Shown piece by piece: positions 35,683 through 49,229 of a stretch of 64,000 bases of DNA. Origin of the DNA: Auanema rhodensis (lineage: Eukaryota; Nematoda; Chromadorea; Rhabditida; Rhabditidae). Within the stretch, counting starts at the first letter, position 1, and each line of letters opens with the position of its first letter. Both the position numbers and the translations under genes were made by a program. The notes below the pieces were generated by a model. The model did not search any database, was not told where the DNA came from, and worked only from the letters and a program-made list of their open reading frames with translations. The DNA lies in NCBI GenBank assembly GCA_964057225.1, contig OZ059900.1:5900501-5964500 (forward strand). The letters run 5' to 3'.

Positions 35683-38600
35683 ACTTGCGTAGCCTAAAAC
35701 ATATTGTTAAATGTTTTTAAAAATTTTTCAAGGAATCATTAAATGACGAAAGAAGAGGTTAGATATTAGGGTAACGTATTCTCACGATGACTTAATTGTG
35801 CCTGAGAGAGTAAATGCCAGATTACGAGAGCAAATTAGTTGAAGCAAAGTGAGCAGCCACCCTGGGAATGTAATTTCAAATTTGCATTGTGCGTAGGAAA
35901 ATTAATAGTTAAATGCAATGGGCAGCTTGACGTCTATTCCATATGAGGTCGGTTCATTGAAAGATGCATATAGGGTATAAAATAAGAAATCGCTCAGGGG
36001 AATTCTCGAAATATCGTGAACACTGAGTGGACATATTTTAGTAAAAAAATGAGGAAAAGGCTGTGGTGAAAATTTCATTTATGCCTTATGCGTGAATGCG
36101 CTCTTTTCCTTTTTGCTATAAGAATTAGCATTAGGAAAAACTCTTGAAAAAGGGTGGGAATTGCTGGGATAAGAAACCACATGCGCTGTGATTGTAAAGT
36201 CGATGAGATGCATGCAGTGATGGAAAGTAGATGAATGAATTGGCAGATGCTTGCCATTGGAAATTGGACATAAGTGCGTATTAATCGGCAAGGCGATTTG
36301 AGGAGGACAAACAGGGTTTAAAGAATTCAGAAAATTCTGCAAGAAAAAAGTAGGAGGATTTGAAGATTGCTCAGGAGTAATGTGTGCGACCGACCGGGTA
36401 CGGGAAGGTTGGTCAGAATGAATACGAAGCAAGGGAACAAGAATAGCCGAAATGAAAGGGGCGGGATTTAACAAAAAGGGGGGGGAGAGAAAATGGCGCT
36501 AAAAAATGACCAAAATTAAGAAGACAATTTAGGAAGGAGAGAGAGCTAACGTTTAAAGCATAGATAGATTAAAAACGAGCTGTAGAGACAGAGAAAAATA
36601 AACTGAAAATAGGAAAAGAAGAAAGAAATGCAATAAAGAGAGAAGGAAAAGGTTGTGAAGGAAAGTCTGCGGGAAGAGCAGAAATAGGGCGTATATGGGA
36701 AGCCCTAGAGAGATCTCTGAGCAGACAGCTCATGTGGTAGAGAGATCATGAAGATGAAGAGTGCAAGACAAGCTGAAGAGGATACGCTCACGATAGAGAG
36801 CTACTGATGGCGATGGTGATCATGTTGATGCAAATGGGAAGTAGCTTAGGCGGTAAAGAAGGACAGAGTGTACAATGAATAAATAAATCAATAAAACATG
36901 TGAATAATTATATGAAAAGTAAGAAATAGCACTATCGAGAGGTAGACAACAATGTTTCATAAAAGAAAACTGATGCAAACTTTCTATGAAAAAATGCAAA
37001 GATGTGATGCATTTGGTTTGCACTGAAATATGCAGCTGTGCCAGCTGCATACGGATTTATAGAAAAATTAAAATTTTTTATTTTAAAATAAAAAATTGAA
37101 AAGTTAAAACATGTGTCGTTTGATGTATCAAATCTCGGTTCAGATGTTAACAAATGGCATGAAGAAAATTTGGAAAAAAAAAGCCGTGAATTTTCAGACA
37201 TAGAATAGCATCATGCAAAAAAAAATGACGAAGGAACTGAACACTGGCAGAAACAAAAAAAATATTGACTGGAGAAAAGACAAAAAACTTCTAGACAATT
37301 CTAGCAAGGAATATGAAAACAGAAAGGTTGAAAAAAGATTTTTTTCATGTCCTGTTTGATTCTAGATATTTCTTTAACAAAGAAGAAAAAAGCTTAGTAT
37401 ATAATGACTCAATCTGAGAACGAGGAAAGCAATCTTTTAAAACAAGAAAAAGTAAATGTGAAGAACTTACTGTTTGTGACAAAACCACAAAACAGCACTT
37501 CTGAAAATGTTAAATCTGAGTCAGTAACATTGAAAAAAAAAGGTTTGAGAATGTGAATAATCTCATAGAATAGGGTAGACACACATATCCGTAATTTGAA
37601 TTGTTCTTTGCAATCTTGGAAGTCAGTTTCCAAAATGAAAAAAAAATGATTCAGCAAGTTGTTTAAAAAATTAAGTTTTTTTCTGGAAATGTTGGAAACT
37701 GAAGAAAGTTTAGAGTAATTGTAACGCATGTTTATTTGAATTATTCAAAAACTTCATAGGACGGCCATTAAATTATGTTAATATTTTTTTGCGGCATGCC
37801 GAATCTCATCTCTTTCAGTTAGTTGAGACCTATCTTGATATATAAAGAGCAGTATGTGCTTAAAGTTGAAAAAAAATATCAAGCTGGCCGAACATAAAGA
37901 ACAGTGTGTGAAATCATGAAAAGTTATGTAACTAATGAAGAGGCATATCACGAAACAAAGGAATTAAACTAAGCATAAGAGGATTAGCCAAAAAGGGTGG
38001 AAAGATATAGATACGTAGGTTTATAAATATACTTATTTATATTTATAAAACTTGAATATTTGAATATTAATAAAAAGAAAAGATAAAGAAGATTGAGATA
38101 AAAACGAATTATTATAATATATGTGCACATCAAGTTAAAAACTACATAATATATATATGATTATGGAATTAAATTAAAATCATACTCAAAGTTTTCAAAA
38201 AGTTATAAACAAAAGAATAATTAGAATTATTTCTTATTAAAATATCTTCAAAATTTCAGCTAAAAATTTAGTTTGTGTAGAAATTTTCGTAATTAGGGTT
38301 TTTTTATCGCCCATCCATATGTCTGTTAAACTTGAAATAGAAATTTAAAATAATTAGAATAATAATGAGAAATAGCAGAAAATCTTGGGAGAACGACTTT
38401 TAGTATAACACAAGACACGAGTACTGGAAGGACGCCACGGAAGATAGATAGAATGGGTTGTTTGGCATTTTATTTGGAAACGAAAACAAGCAAGCTAACA
38501 TAGCAAGTATCCAGCAGTAGTGGCAATACGATACAACAGATTTACTAGCAATTTCATATTTTGCCAACCTTTTTCTAGTTGACCATACGTAATGTTGTAG

Positions 38601-39525
38601 TTTTTATATAAAGTTTTTCATTTTTTCACTAAAATTAGTTGACAATATGTATATGGTTAACTAATTTTTCTTTGTTTATTCTTACTACGAACTATTTTTC
38701 TATTCGAATGCAAAATTGGCAAAATAAAACTTGAACATTCTACGAAAACTAAGGAACAGAATGAAAGAAAAAAAATATTATATAGTATATAATGTGTATA
38801 TCTATATCGAATATCAAGAAAGACGCCCTGCCTGATATTTCCGCAATGAGAAGACGAATTCGGCTAAATATGCCTGCTGCCAGTCGTCTCTTCAATGCTT
38901 CATGCACTACTGCATTCTCTAGCCAGTCTTATGTTTGTTCATCTGCTCCAGCTACGGCTAGTTGTGTTATTCTGGCTACAAATTCTCATGCTAACTTTCT
39001 TTCCTTTCATGTATATAGTTGGCTTTATGTTTTCATCCAAAACTTTTAGAATAGAAAAAATCACCAAAAGTCTTGATACTCACAACGAAAGCTATAAATT
39101 TTTCACCAAATTTTGGTCTTGTGACTATTTAATTGCTCACGGATTTGTGCAACTTTTATTACATTAATTTAGTTTAATTACATTCTTTAGAATATTTTTT
39201 TAGCGATTGGCTTCCGGTCAAAATCTAATCAAGTAACTAATGAAATAGTTTTGTAATTGCATAATTCTAATTAACCTGCAAGATTGGCTACATTAAGAAA
39301 AAGTAGCCGTTTAATTAAAATCTGATTGAGAATTTTTATGGTTAGATATTGTGGCTAAACGGCAAAAGGGCAAACAAACAAAAATAAACCTCATTGCTTA
39401 TTTGAAAAGAGGAAGAGATTGGCAAATGCTTGAGAAAAACTTTTAATCTAGATTTCTGAACAGTTTCACATCGGAAGTAGGAAAGGAGGGCTAAAACTTA
39501 GATATGCATATGAATTAGTGTGTGT

Positions 39526-39563
<38 letters not shown>

Positions 39564-41943
39564 TAAGTACTTACATACTGCTATGACATATAGGAAGAAA
39601 ACATTCTAAAATGGCATACTCACAGAAGTCAACGAGGATTCAATCCTAGTAAACGAACCAAAATGCTACGACTTAACCAAATTTACGGACAGCCACTCCG
39701 AGACTAACCTCATGCATTCAAAAAGCGTCGATTCAAAGACTAATGATGATCTTTTTATATGGATCAAAAAATTTAATTTCAAATTTGATAATGGTGAATA
39801 TTATTTTCCCGTTTGCCTCAAATAAAATATTTCAGCTAGAGATGTAGATCTCAAACATCGCAGCTTAATTAAATATTCATTAAAGCAAATTGATCATATA
39901 ATTCAAAGCAGTTTGAATAAAATAAAGAAAAATGAAAAATTTGAAATTAAAATAAGAAACTTGACAACTCAGATTTATTGTTCTTATAAAAGCTTAAACC
40001 ACACGAGTACAACGTTTTAGGCATAATATTATTTAAATTTTATTCAGCTTTATTCGTTTTGCATGATTTACATATGTCTTAGAGCAGTAACTACAATTAA
40101 TTCATTTTCCACGCAGATATTAGTTGAAGATTGGCAGCAAAAAAGCTTCAACAATAAAAAAAATCTTCTATGTAAGGGCAAATCGAAAAATGTTGTAAAG
40201 AAAATCGAAACTTATAACAGAAGAAAGGCTCATTCTCCTTTTCTCTTATTGAATTGGTTGCTGATGTAATTTGATCATGCCGAATGTCTTGAGTTGTAAG
40301 AGAAAAGGAGCACTTGCAGCTTAATCAACCGCAAAGTATTAAGCTTTCCAGAAATAGTAGAAATCGGAAAGAAACCTTCAAAAAATTAAAAGTAAAACTT
40401 AGTAGAAACGTGAAAAAATATAGTTTGCAGCTATCTAAATCTAGTACATAGTTCTCAAACCAATCTTTTCTATTATAGTAAAATGTAAATGTTTGTATTC
40501 GTATTAGCATGCATCCGTTTAAACTTTTGCTTAACCTAATGCAAAACAATGCCAAAGGTTATACGAATAGACATACACTTAGCAACGAATTGTAAATCGA
40601 AAATGCTGAGTAAGTGGCACATTCATCATTTGTTCTGAACCATGAGCCCAACGATTATTATTTCCTTCATATGCGTATTCTGTTTAGAATCACTAATGTA
40701 AAGCACAGAGCTTATATTTAAAAAGAACCTGGAGTTATTAAATAGTTATACATAATATTAATTATAAATATTACTAAACAAATAAAAATTTCGTATACTT
40801 CATGATAGTTTCGCAAATTATTACAAGTTTTATGTTTTATAGCTGAGCATGTAAAAGTAAGGTAGAAATCGTAAAATAAAAGATTTATATTTAATCTTTT
40901 CGCCAAAATTATAGTTTGAATCAGTTTTCGGCAAGGCCATGAGTTCCGAGTGTCATAAGGTTTTTCAAAAAAAGCTTATAAAAAGAGCATTTATTTATTG
41001 GAGTTCAGTCAATTTTAGACATATTTATTGCTGTCTTATTGGGGTATAATGCGATATAATAAGAACAAAAGTACTTTAACCATTCTATTAACATTAAGTA
41101 AAATAGAATGGCTAAAAGAGATATGAGTTTGGTTTAAACGAAAAAAAGTATGAAAAAAAAACTATACTATGATTGCTTGACTATGCTTTACATAAAAATT
41201 GAATCCAGGGAAAATGGAGAAAATAATTCAAAATTTAAATAAGTCACGAATGGTATTATTATGGATGTTCCATGCACATGATTTTTTAAGCATCTACAGC
41301 ATATAGCTAGATACGTACATCAAATATAATCGAAAATAGGCAAATGTGAAATAAGAGTTGCAAACATTATGAAAATAAAAAGAAAAAAGAATATGAAATC
41401 GAAGAAGAAATCTGAGAAGAAAGTGTCAGAAGGAAAAAGTCTATATATTAAGATATCTCAAATAACTTTTATTCAAATATATAGTATAGTATAAAGTAAG
41501 AATATAGTTGAAAATATTTTAAAATATAGCAAAAAAATAATGTTTACATTTTGTTATTTCAATATAATAAAAACTGGAAATAATACTAAAAACAATTGAA
41601 TTCATTCAAAAAAGGTTTGAATGGCATTCGATTCGCGCTCAATGTTGACCCATAATATAAGCTTTTTCACTTGCTTCAGAGTAAATATAAATACTAATAA
41701 AAAAAGTTGAAATAAAATCGTCTACTAATGAATATTTTTTTTAATTATTACAACATTTTTACCAAAAAAAGTTTTAATCTTTGTAACGAAATTATGTAAA
41801 AACACAAATACTTTATTAATAATTGCAAGCAGCGAGCGAGAAACAAATAAAACTGATTATATAAACAATATACAGCGCAATTTCTTATAAAAGAATAAAT
41901 CAGCATTGTAATGAAAAAAATTAAAATATTGCAATAAATAATT
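35683..41943. other. Intergenic region, 6.3 kb, upstream of synaptogyrin
   Basis: No gene recognised. 36060-36480 is GC-richer and holds a 131-codon minus frame with no protein features; 36480-36720 is strongly purine-rich on the plus strand, ending near an 8-G run (36478-36485). 38820-39020 is another GC-richer island with overlapping open frames on the plus strand. A (TG)n tract lies at 39519-39560, and a 14-bp inverted repeat with 48-nt loop at 40235-40310. A minus AATAAA for the next gene is at 41812-41817. Confidence 0.5.
39519..39560. repeat. (TG)n microsatellite
   Basis: About 20 TG units with one TACG interruption. Confidence 0.9.
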
Positions 41944-42255
41944 TTATTGCCAGGCCATGTATATAGCATAAAATCCTTTTCCAACCAAACGCAATATGAT
42001 GTAAGAAATTAGTGCTGTAATAGTATATTTCATAAAAGCATTTGCTCCAGTTCCAATGATATATACTCCACTACTCTGAAATTATTAGTTCTATTGTATT
42101 TAATCACATATTGTATAAACATAAATGGGAAAATGTATTAAAAAAGAACTTACATCGATGTCAGCTACATAGTATGAAACCATAAAGTAGTAAAGAGCAA
42201 AGCTAACAATAAAGTATTTTAATGGACTGTCTCCAATATCATCAATGTCAACCAT
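41944..42255 (-). CDS. Small (77-residue) two-helix membrane protein, unknown function
   Basis: Two exons (42255-42154, 42075-41944) join in frame through a 78-nt intron with a GTAAGT donor and TTTCAG acceptor. The protein starts with an acidic cytosol-type segment (MVDIDDIGDSPLK), then one hydrophobic helix (residues ~14-33), a short loop (ADIDSSGVYIIGTG) and a second helix (~50-63), ending GFYAIYMAWQ. No signal peptide. An acceptor (CTTAAG) ends at 42264, eight nt before ATG, and a minus AATAAA lies about 130 nt after the stop. The clean splice sites and helix spacing make it a real gene; I do not recognise the family and assign no function. Confidence 0.7.
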
Positions 42256-43798
42256 ATTTTTACCTTAAGCAACATGTTGATTTTAAATTCATATAAACAT
42301 CAGATTGAAAATATATTTAAAAGAAAATTATTATATTTATAAATAATATAAAGAATAATCCTATTTATAAATAGCATAGTTTATATATAGCACAGTTAGA
42401 CATTATAGTTATGCTCATGGATGCGTAATCAAACCAGAAGACCACCGAAACAGCAAAAAGATTGACAACTTCATTGTTCCGTCAAAAGTGCAAAAAGACA
42501 AAGGGATTTCAATTAGAGAAAGAGGCACGGTCCTCGATGGTTATAGACAGAATCATTTATATTCTTCAATTTTTTGAACAGTACTTGCTATTCAACAGCT
42601 GATCAGAATGACAGTTTCTGGGATTAAAGGACAATTATCTGAAAAACTGGAAAACGCTATTATATACAATGAAACTAAGAAATATTTTATATTTGCTTTA
42701 AAATAGAATTTTAAATTTTAAGAGTTTACAAAGTATACTTTACAGAGTTGAATAAGAGACACCTTGACGAAAAGATATATGAAAAAATAAGATGGCAAAA
42801 CGGTTGGATGAGCCGAGGATGCTACCAAGGTTGCCATGCATTTTGGGAAAGATCGTTTACGTAGCCATATATTTGAATTCACCTTATATCCTTGTAATTG
42901 TTCTGAAAAAGCCGTTCATAAGAATAGCCGAAATTTTTTGAATGGACAGTTATAATACGCTTCATATCTCATAAAACGCTCAAAATGATTTGAAAATGAA
43001 GTTATTTTTCTAATATTCATCGTAAGTCTTTTGAAATTAGTCCATGGTCTTTTCAGTATTTCTTAAGAAAAAATCACATTGAGCATGTAAGATATGGATT
43101 GCTATATTTCCATATTAGATGGATAGACGGCTAAACGCTGTTTATACCCATATTTCATATGCATACCTCAGATATACGTCTATTTCTTTTTTGCTTTTTT
43201 TGGTTCATCTGAATCACGTAAAAACAGGAATATTTAATTATTGAACAAGAGGATTGTTGTACTAATACAATTAAAAACATCATCTTATAGTAAAACATGA
43301 AGACAAATACAAATTGCAAACATTAAGTGTCAAAATACGGAAAGGCTAGTATATAAGATGTTATTATAAATAGTTTATAAATGAATAAAGAAATGAATAA
43401 GAACAATGATTGAGAAATACAAATATATATATACTATATACTATATATTTATAATTCAAAATCATTTGGAATATTAGAAATACTGTATTTTAGTACATTA
43501 CAATAAAATCAAATGTCACTGTGTTTTAATTTTAATATGAAAACTTGACCAGCCACAATGATGAGGTATATAGCATGATAAAATTGTTTCATTCACAGAA
43601 CTTTTCTGAAACTTTAATTGCATATATAATGAAAATTTGAGGAGAGTAATGAGAACAAGCATTGCAGGAAGTGGATGATACAGGATAATATGAACACTAT
43701 AAATCATATTAAAGCTACAAACGTTTGATAAACACATAGTCGTTTGACTGTTCACATTGGTCGATAATTGAAATTTGCTGATATAGATATTGTTCATT
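42256..43798. other. Intergenic region between small membrane gene and HMX gene
   Basis: AT-rich, with a short (TATATAC)-type run at 43422-43452. A 93-codon minus frame at 43516-43797 immediately follows the HMX stop and has no independent support; it is best read as HMX 3' UTR. Confidence 0.5.
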
Positions 43799-46580
43799 TC
43801 AAACCATTTGCTGTTGTGCTTGAGCAGCAGCTAAGGCACCGTATGTTTCAATAAGTAGTCGAGCTGCTGTAGCTGGAGGAAGAGCTGGCTGTAAGACGGG
43901 CATACCATTTGACCCTATACCACTGGTCACCACAGATTGCAATACATTATATGAACTGAAGATTTTGAGCATTAATGAATCGCGAGTTTGTGATTAAGTT
44001 TTATAACCAGAAAATTATTTACCTGCTACTTGTTGGCAATCGCTCACTCATGGTTGGAAAACGGTAATTTTGCAGTGATGTTGCTTCATCTTCTTGTACT
44101 TGTCGCTTGTACTTATTGCGACGATTTTGAAACCAAATTTTCACCTACAATACAGTGATTGCCATCATCATATATCTAGATAATTACCTGCGTTTCTGTC
44201 AGTTTCAATTGCTGAGCTAGTGTTGATCTCTCTTGACTACTGAGATATCGTTTCATTTCAAATGTCATTTCCAATTTGGAAACCTATAATCATTCGTATG
44301 CACTTTTTTCGTTCTATTCAGCAGGCTTTTTTTCATCCAAAATAAAAAAGTAAACTTATACTCACTTGAGGTCGACTGAATACGGTTCTTGTTTTCTTTT
44401 TGCGATTCGGGTTGTTTAAATCTAAAAATGAACCAAGTTGTTAACTATTATATAAGGTGTAGACAATTCTAAATTGCAAAATATTTCTAGTTTCGAGAAA
44501 ATTTCAAAACTTTCCCATTTCGAGCTTTCATAGTTTTAATTCATTTGAATAGAAAAAATAAAAACTCACTACCGTTATCCATTCTTTCTTCATCGTCTTC
44601 GTTATCAGAAGCAACCGGGCTGCTATCTAGTGAACTTCTTGAGTCTTTACTGTCATTGGGTAAATCGCTAGAAGATAGGCCATTCTCAGCTAGATTGTTC
44701 AATCCTGAAATACTCATATAACTAAATGGATTTTGAACCCCATTTAAACAATTCTCATATTCTGACTCAACTAATGGTAAGCTGCACATAAGTCAAATAG
44801 CTTGCTTTTCACTTTTCTTAATTATTTTTTGAAGCTTCATTGCATTCAAGAAAGCCTGCCTAATCTCTTGATTTCAATTTATTTCCGTTTATTTGTCATT
44901 ATAAGCACATCTATGTTGGATGTGACATTTGAATAAAATTTTGGTAATCCACTTTTTGTTGTGTCTGCCTAATCCGTCAAGTAACCTGTTAGCAAGAAAA
45001 TGAAGAACGGTTTATATAGCTTTTCTTCAATTTCCTTATTCAAATGAAAAAAACTATAAACAAATTAAACTCATTCATTCAACATATATAGACAAACGAT
45101 TATCTAGGCGAATATTTCAAGTTGAAATATTTTTGTATTATATTTCTTGATAATTTGTTTTTTGATAATAATTTTTATGAATATCTTCAAAAACATAAAA
45201 TATCACAATTTAATAAACATTATGAAACACTGAGTTTTCTTTGTTCATATGCCGAAAAGAGTAGCCTAAACACAGCATGACATAATGAGTTCGAAGCGAC
45301 ACATCAAGACAATAGATTGCATTGCCTGAGAGACATTGGTTCAGTGCTTATACTTATTAGCCGACTCATTAGGCTAATAATCCAATTAACCTATCGTTTT
45401 TGTTTTCGGAATGAGAATAGTCGGTGTACATAACAGACTAAATAGGAACAAAGTCTTGGCAGATAACATCTTTCGTTTGTGCTAAACGAAAATGACAAAA
45501 GCAATGACGTTGAGTTTTGGCAACACTTGGATTATGCTATAAGAATCGGCAGTTTTCTAGTTCATTACATTGTTTTCAAAATAAATGAAATAATAAAATA
45601 ACAATACTATACGTATATACTTGTTTTTAATGATTATGCGAAATGCAATAGCATGAAAAAAAGACCGATAAACCGTAATGATGCTCATTTATATGTCAAA
45701 AATGGCTATATATATGGTGTTATATGAAGAAAATATGTATTTTGAACTGTCAATAATGAAAGCAAAAAAAATCTTTTTTCTACGACCAGTAATATGAGAT
45801 TGGCGGTAACATGAAAGATTACAGAACTCATTAAGGATTGAAAATTGATTCTCTTTCTCACTCATCGTTTTGAGTGCTTGAATGAATGAGCGGAGAAATC
45901 TTTTCACATTGACAATTTTCATTGTCTTATACAGAGGATGCACCAAACTGCATAAGCAAGTGCGTATTCTCATGGAATCAAAAAACAGTAATGTGAACTA
46001 CCATTCCCTTCATTTTTATGTTTTTCTTTTTCAAAGTAATGATTTGAAATTGATCGTAATTGAATTACCTTTAGCCATAGTGGCCGCTTGATCCTTTATA
46101 TTGAAAAAGTTAATCCATGGTAGAAAAGGTAAGGAAGCTTGTGGAAGACGAGATCCTGGCATTGAGGAAATTGGACTGCTTGGTGTGCCAGCATTAAGTG
46201 AGTTGATTGTAGATGCAGCAACAGCTGATGCAGTGAGAGTACTATCCCCATTGGGAAAATTAGATGATGGCAGCATGAACTGCTGAAATATACTAGCTAA
46301 TGCTGGCTGAGCATTGAGTGTCAAGAGGTCAGAGTCTTTTGGCAACAAGCTCAGGAGGGCAGCCGTGTCATCTTCAGCTAAAGTTGGGCTGCGACTCATT
46401 GATCTGAAGGCAGGAGAATTTAGAATATTTTAGCTATTGAAATAAGTAAATGCTCTCAGCTAAATAGAAAATATCCACGCACCCTTGAGAATTTTTATCC
46501 AAAATGTCCATGATACTAAATTTACCGCGTGAGTTGGCCAAGTCTTGTTCAACGTCAGAACGCTGAGGGGATTCAGTCAT
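43799..46580 (-). CDS. mls-2: HMX/NK-5 class homeodomain transcription factor
   Basis: Seven exons (46580-46483, 46403-46069, 44770-44573, 44421-44366, 44283-44188, 44144-44023, 43955-43799) give 353 residues. The homeodomain is at ~217-276: RKKKTRTVFSRPQV, LEMTFEMKRYLSSQERSTLA and QVKIWFQNRRNKYKRQ. KKKTRTVFSR, MKRYLSSQER and LTETQVKIWFQNRRNK are diagnostic of HMX; the single C. elegans HMX gene is mls-2, a regulator of glial, neuronal and mesodermal fate. An FSIMDIL segment near residue 22 resembles the eh1 Groucho-binding motif. The middle is Ser/Asp/Glu-rich (SPVASDNEDDEE), the C-terminus Ala/Gln-rich. A CTAG acceptor lies 12 nt before ATG. The 1.3-kb intron 2 and its phase-1 acceptor at 44770 are inferred; an additional small exon there cannot be excluded. 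Confidence 0.93.
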
Positions 46581-46926
46581 ATCGTTACAAAACTAGAAAT
46601 ATTCATGAATTTGATGATTGAAAACGTTTAGAAAAAAGATAGCAAATGCATTGGAATTAAAGAAAGAAATATGAGTTGTTATTCTCAAAACGGCTTCAAT
46701 ACAGTTTTTATTCGTGCAAAAGTTAATTTGATACCAAAGAATACGTGAGTTAGTTAGATAGATTCAAATTTGCATAACTATATAACTCTAGCTAATGCGG
46801 AGTTATTTTTTGTAATAATTGAAGCGTTTTAATATACTAAATTGTTAATCTTTCAATGAATTAATGAAAAAAAAAATATAATAGATGAATCTAATAATCT
46901 TATTGATCCTATTACTATTGCTATCA

Positions 46927-46984
46927 CTAATAATGATAATAATAATAATTATTATTATTATTATGATTATAATAATGATATCAA

Positions 46985-47026
<42 letters not shown>

Positions 47027-47055
47027 AACGAATAATAATAATAATTATTATTATA
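46927..47055. repeat. Compound trinucleotide repeat: AAT/ATT palindrome, (TAC)14, AAT/ATT palindrome
   Basis: (AAT)n running into (ATT)n at 46929-46975, then 14 perfect TAC units at 46985-47026, then a second (AAT)n-(ATT)n block at 47031-47053. Each AAT/ATT block is self-complementary. The 68-codon frame across it encodes only repeats of Leu and Ile and is not a gene. Confidence 0.9.
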
Positions 47056-49153
47056 CTAACAGTAAATACTGAGAAGATAGTATTCGAATAAATTAATTAA
47101 AATGAATAAAAGTTATTATACTACAATAACTTATAAATACTACAAAAAGTTAAATAGATGTTCTGATCTGTGTTGAAATATCATTTAAATAAGAGAAAAT
47201 GATTCAGTAAATGATACGATATGAAGATACAGTATGATTGGAATGAGGAATAACTAGTGATTATATAGTTAAGCCTTAAATAATAAAACTGAAAACATAG
47301 AAAAGCAGATGAAATATAAATTGTATTGCTGTATACAGAGACAAACATTTGAAAGTAACTTAAAGTTATATGCATTCTACTGCTCAGAAGTAATGAAAAA
47401 GCAGAATAAAAAACCTAGGATTGATGAAATATGAGTATGTAAGCTCCGCCCACATCTCTTTCTCTCACATCCTTCTCGTCTCTTTCATAGCATGATGGGA
47501 CAGCTGTCTATGTGTTTGTCGCCTTATATGAGGATTAGATACCGTAATCATTCCTGTGAGTAGCTCACTAGTGTTATGCTTACTTTCAGCTTTTAATGAA
47601 GTGTATATAAGTAACGGATAAAGTTAAAAATTAATTGTTTACAATTTCAATGATACTTATACTATATATAACTATATATACATATAGTTAACACGAATAA
47701 AACATGAATTATCAAGTAATAAAGAGATTACAATGAAAATGCAGGATATGAAGCATTAAGAATAATATGAAAATGTTGTGAAAAAAATTAAAATTAATTT
47801 TGAAAAATTAGAACAAACAATTATTTTTGGGTTTGCTTAAACAGCTGATAAATAGAAAATCCTTTAAACAAAATGAAGAAAAGTGAAGGATAAACGAGAA
47901 AGAATAATTGTCGAATTTGGGTTCCAAGCAATTTGTCAAGTTTTGTTCATCTATTTCTCAAATTATCTCTCTCATCCTCTTTCTCACTACATTCTAATCT
48001 TCATTCTTTACGTTTTTCCATTTGTCTCCATGATGTCTATGCTGGGCTAAGGCAGTCATCAGTGCGATAATTCGCATCAAAGTTACTATCCACACCCACT
48101 AAGTGTTAATTGAGTGTTAGAATTAAAAAGAACTTCACTATATTTTGACATATAGCTAGAAGGGGAAAAAAAGGAAAACTTTCTATCTAGGTTATTCGAA
48201 TGATTAACGCCTTTTATATAATTTTATTTCCTCACTTTCTCTCTGTCTCTTCTTTCACCGTTCTATTTGTCTCTGGTGCTCTAAAAGTTTTCAATTTCTA
48301 TTCTCGAAACCTTTCCCAAGCTTTTTTTGTAAATGACAATATGAAAAAAAGATGAAAGAATAGAACAATGTGTGAGATTAAGCAATACTTATCTCTAATT
48401 ACTCAAGTACAGAGAGTTGTCCCGAGCTATTCACAAGTCACATAGGTAGAGTACAAAACATAATTAGGGGTCACCGTTTATCTCATTATAACTATACAAC
48501 AACAAACTGCGTGCAGTCCATTCTTTTTATGTCGGAATGGTTTTTATATAAAATAGTAAAACAAGAGAAATGTAAAACCATACGTTACAACTCTGAATAA
48601 GACAATGTGTCTACTATATAGTACTATAATATTAGTAGAATAGTTAATTACATTAAATTTATTATATTCCAAGCCGAGAGACAGATTCATATAGTAATTT
48701 TCTGAATGAAAGACGAGATTAATTAGATATAGAATCTAAGGATATGTGTTAAAAGGTGAAACATATAATTATGCGAAGATGCTCATCAGGTCTATACGGA
48801 CTGATTCATATGGAGTGAAGTGACAGATGGAATAATACTCATACCATTAACTAATTATAAACATATTGTCTAATTGCGCTAAGAACGTGCGTATCATCTG
48901 AGCATTTTTTTCATATACTCTGTTGATGTATGAGGAAGGAAAGATACACAGGGCATCTTAATCCAATACACTTTTATTTGAAAATGTGTAGAAATTACAT
49001 AAACAATATAGTTACGATAGTTAAAGTAAAATAAAAAAATGTGACGAATTTCTAACATTCTGTGTTAACAGATAACTGCAAGAGTTACAGATGTGATGAG
49101 TGGTCAGGTTTTAGTTCTTTACAAAGAACTGTTTTCATAATGGCGTCAGTCAT

Positions 49154-49229
49154 TTAGACATTAGACGATGCGTCGTATGTCTAACTGTTAAAATGCGTCT
49201 TAATCTGATGCTCTGATTGTCTCGAGACA
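49154..49229. repeat. Nested palindromes
   Basis: TTAGACAT (49154-49161) pairs with ATGTCTAA (49177-49184) around an inner GACG/CGTC stem. A 12-bp perfect palindrome TGTCTCGAGACA follows at 49218-49229. GC content is above the surroundings. Confidence 0.7.

Noticed and set aside
36079-36474. 131-codon minus-strand open frame upstream of synaptogyrin
   Set aside because: Same compositional reason; Pro/His/Ser-rich with no recognisable feature and no supporting splice or poly(A) signals. Kept only as a GC-richer patch.
40235-40310. 14-bp inverted repeat with a 48-nt loop
   Set aside because: Stem too short and loop too long for a miRNA precursor; pyrimidine-rich arms make a chance match likely.
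43516-43797. 93-codon minus-strand frame directly after the HMX stop
   Set aside because: Best explained as HMX 3' UTR; no features of its own.
46885-47091. 68-codon frame made of Leu, Ile and Met runs
   Set aside because: Direct translation of the trinucleotide repeats.
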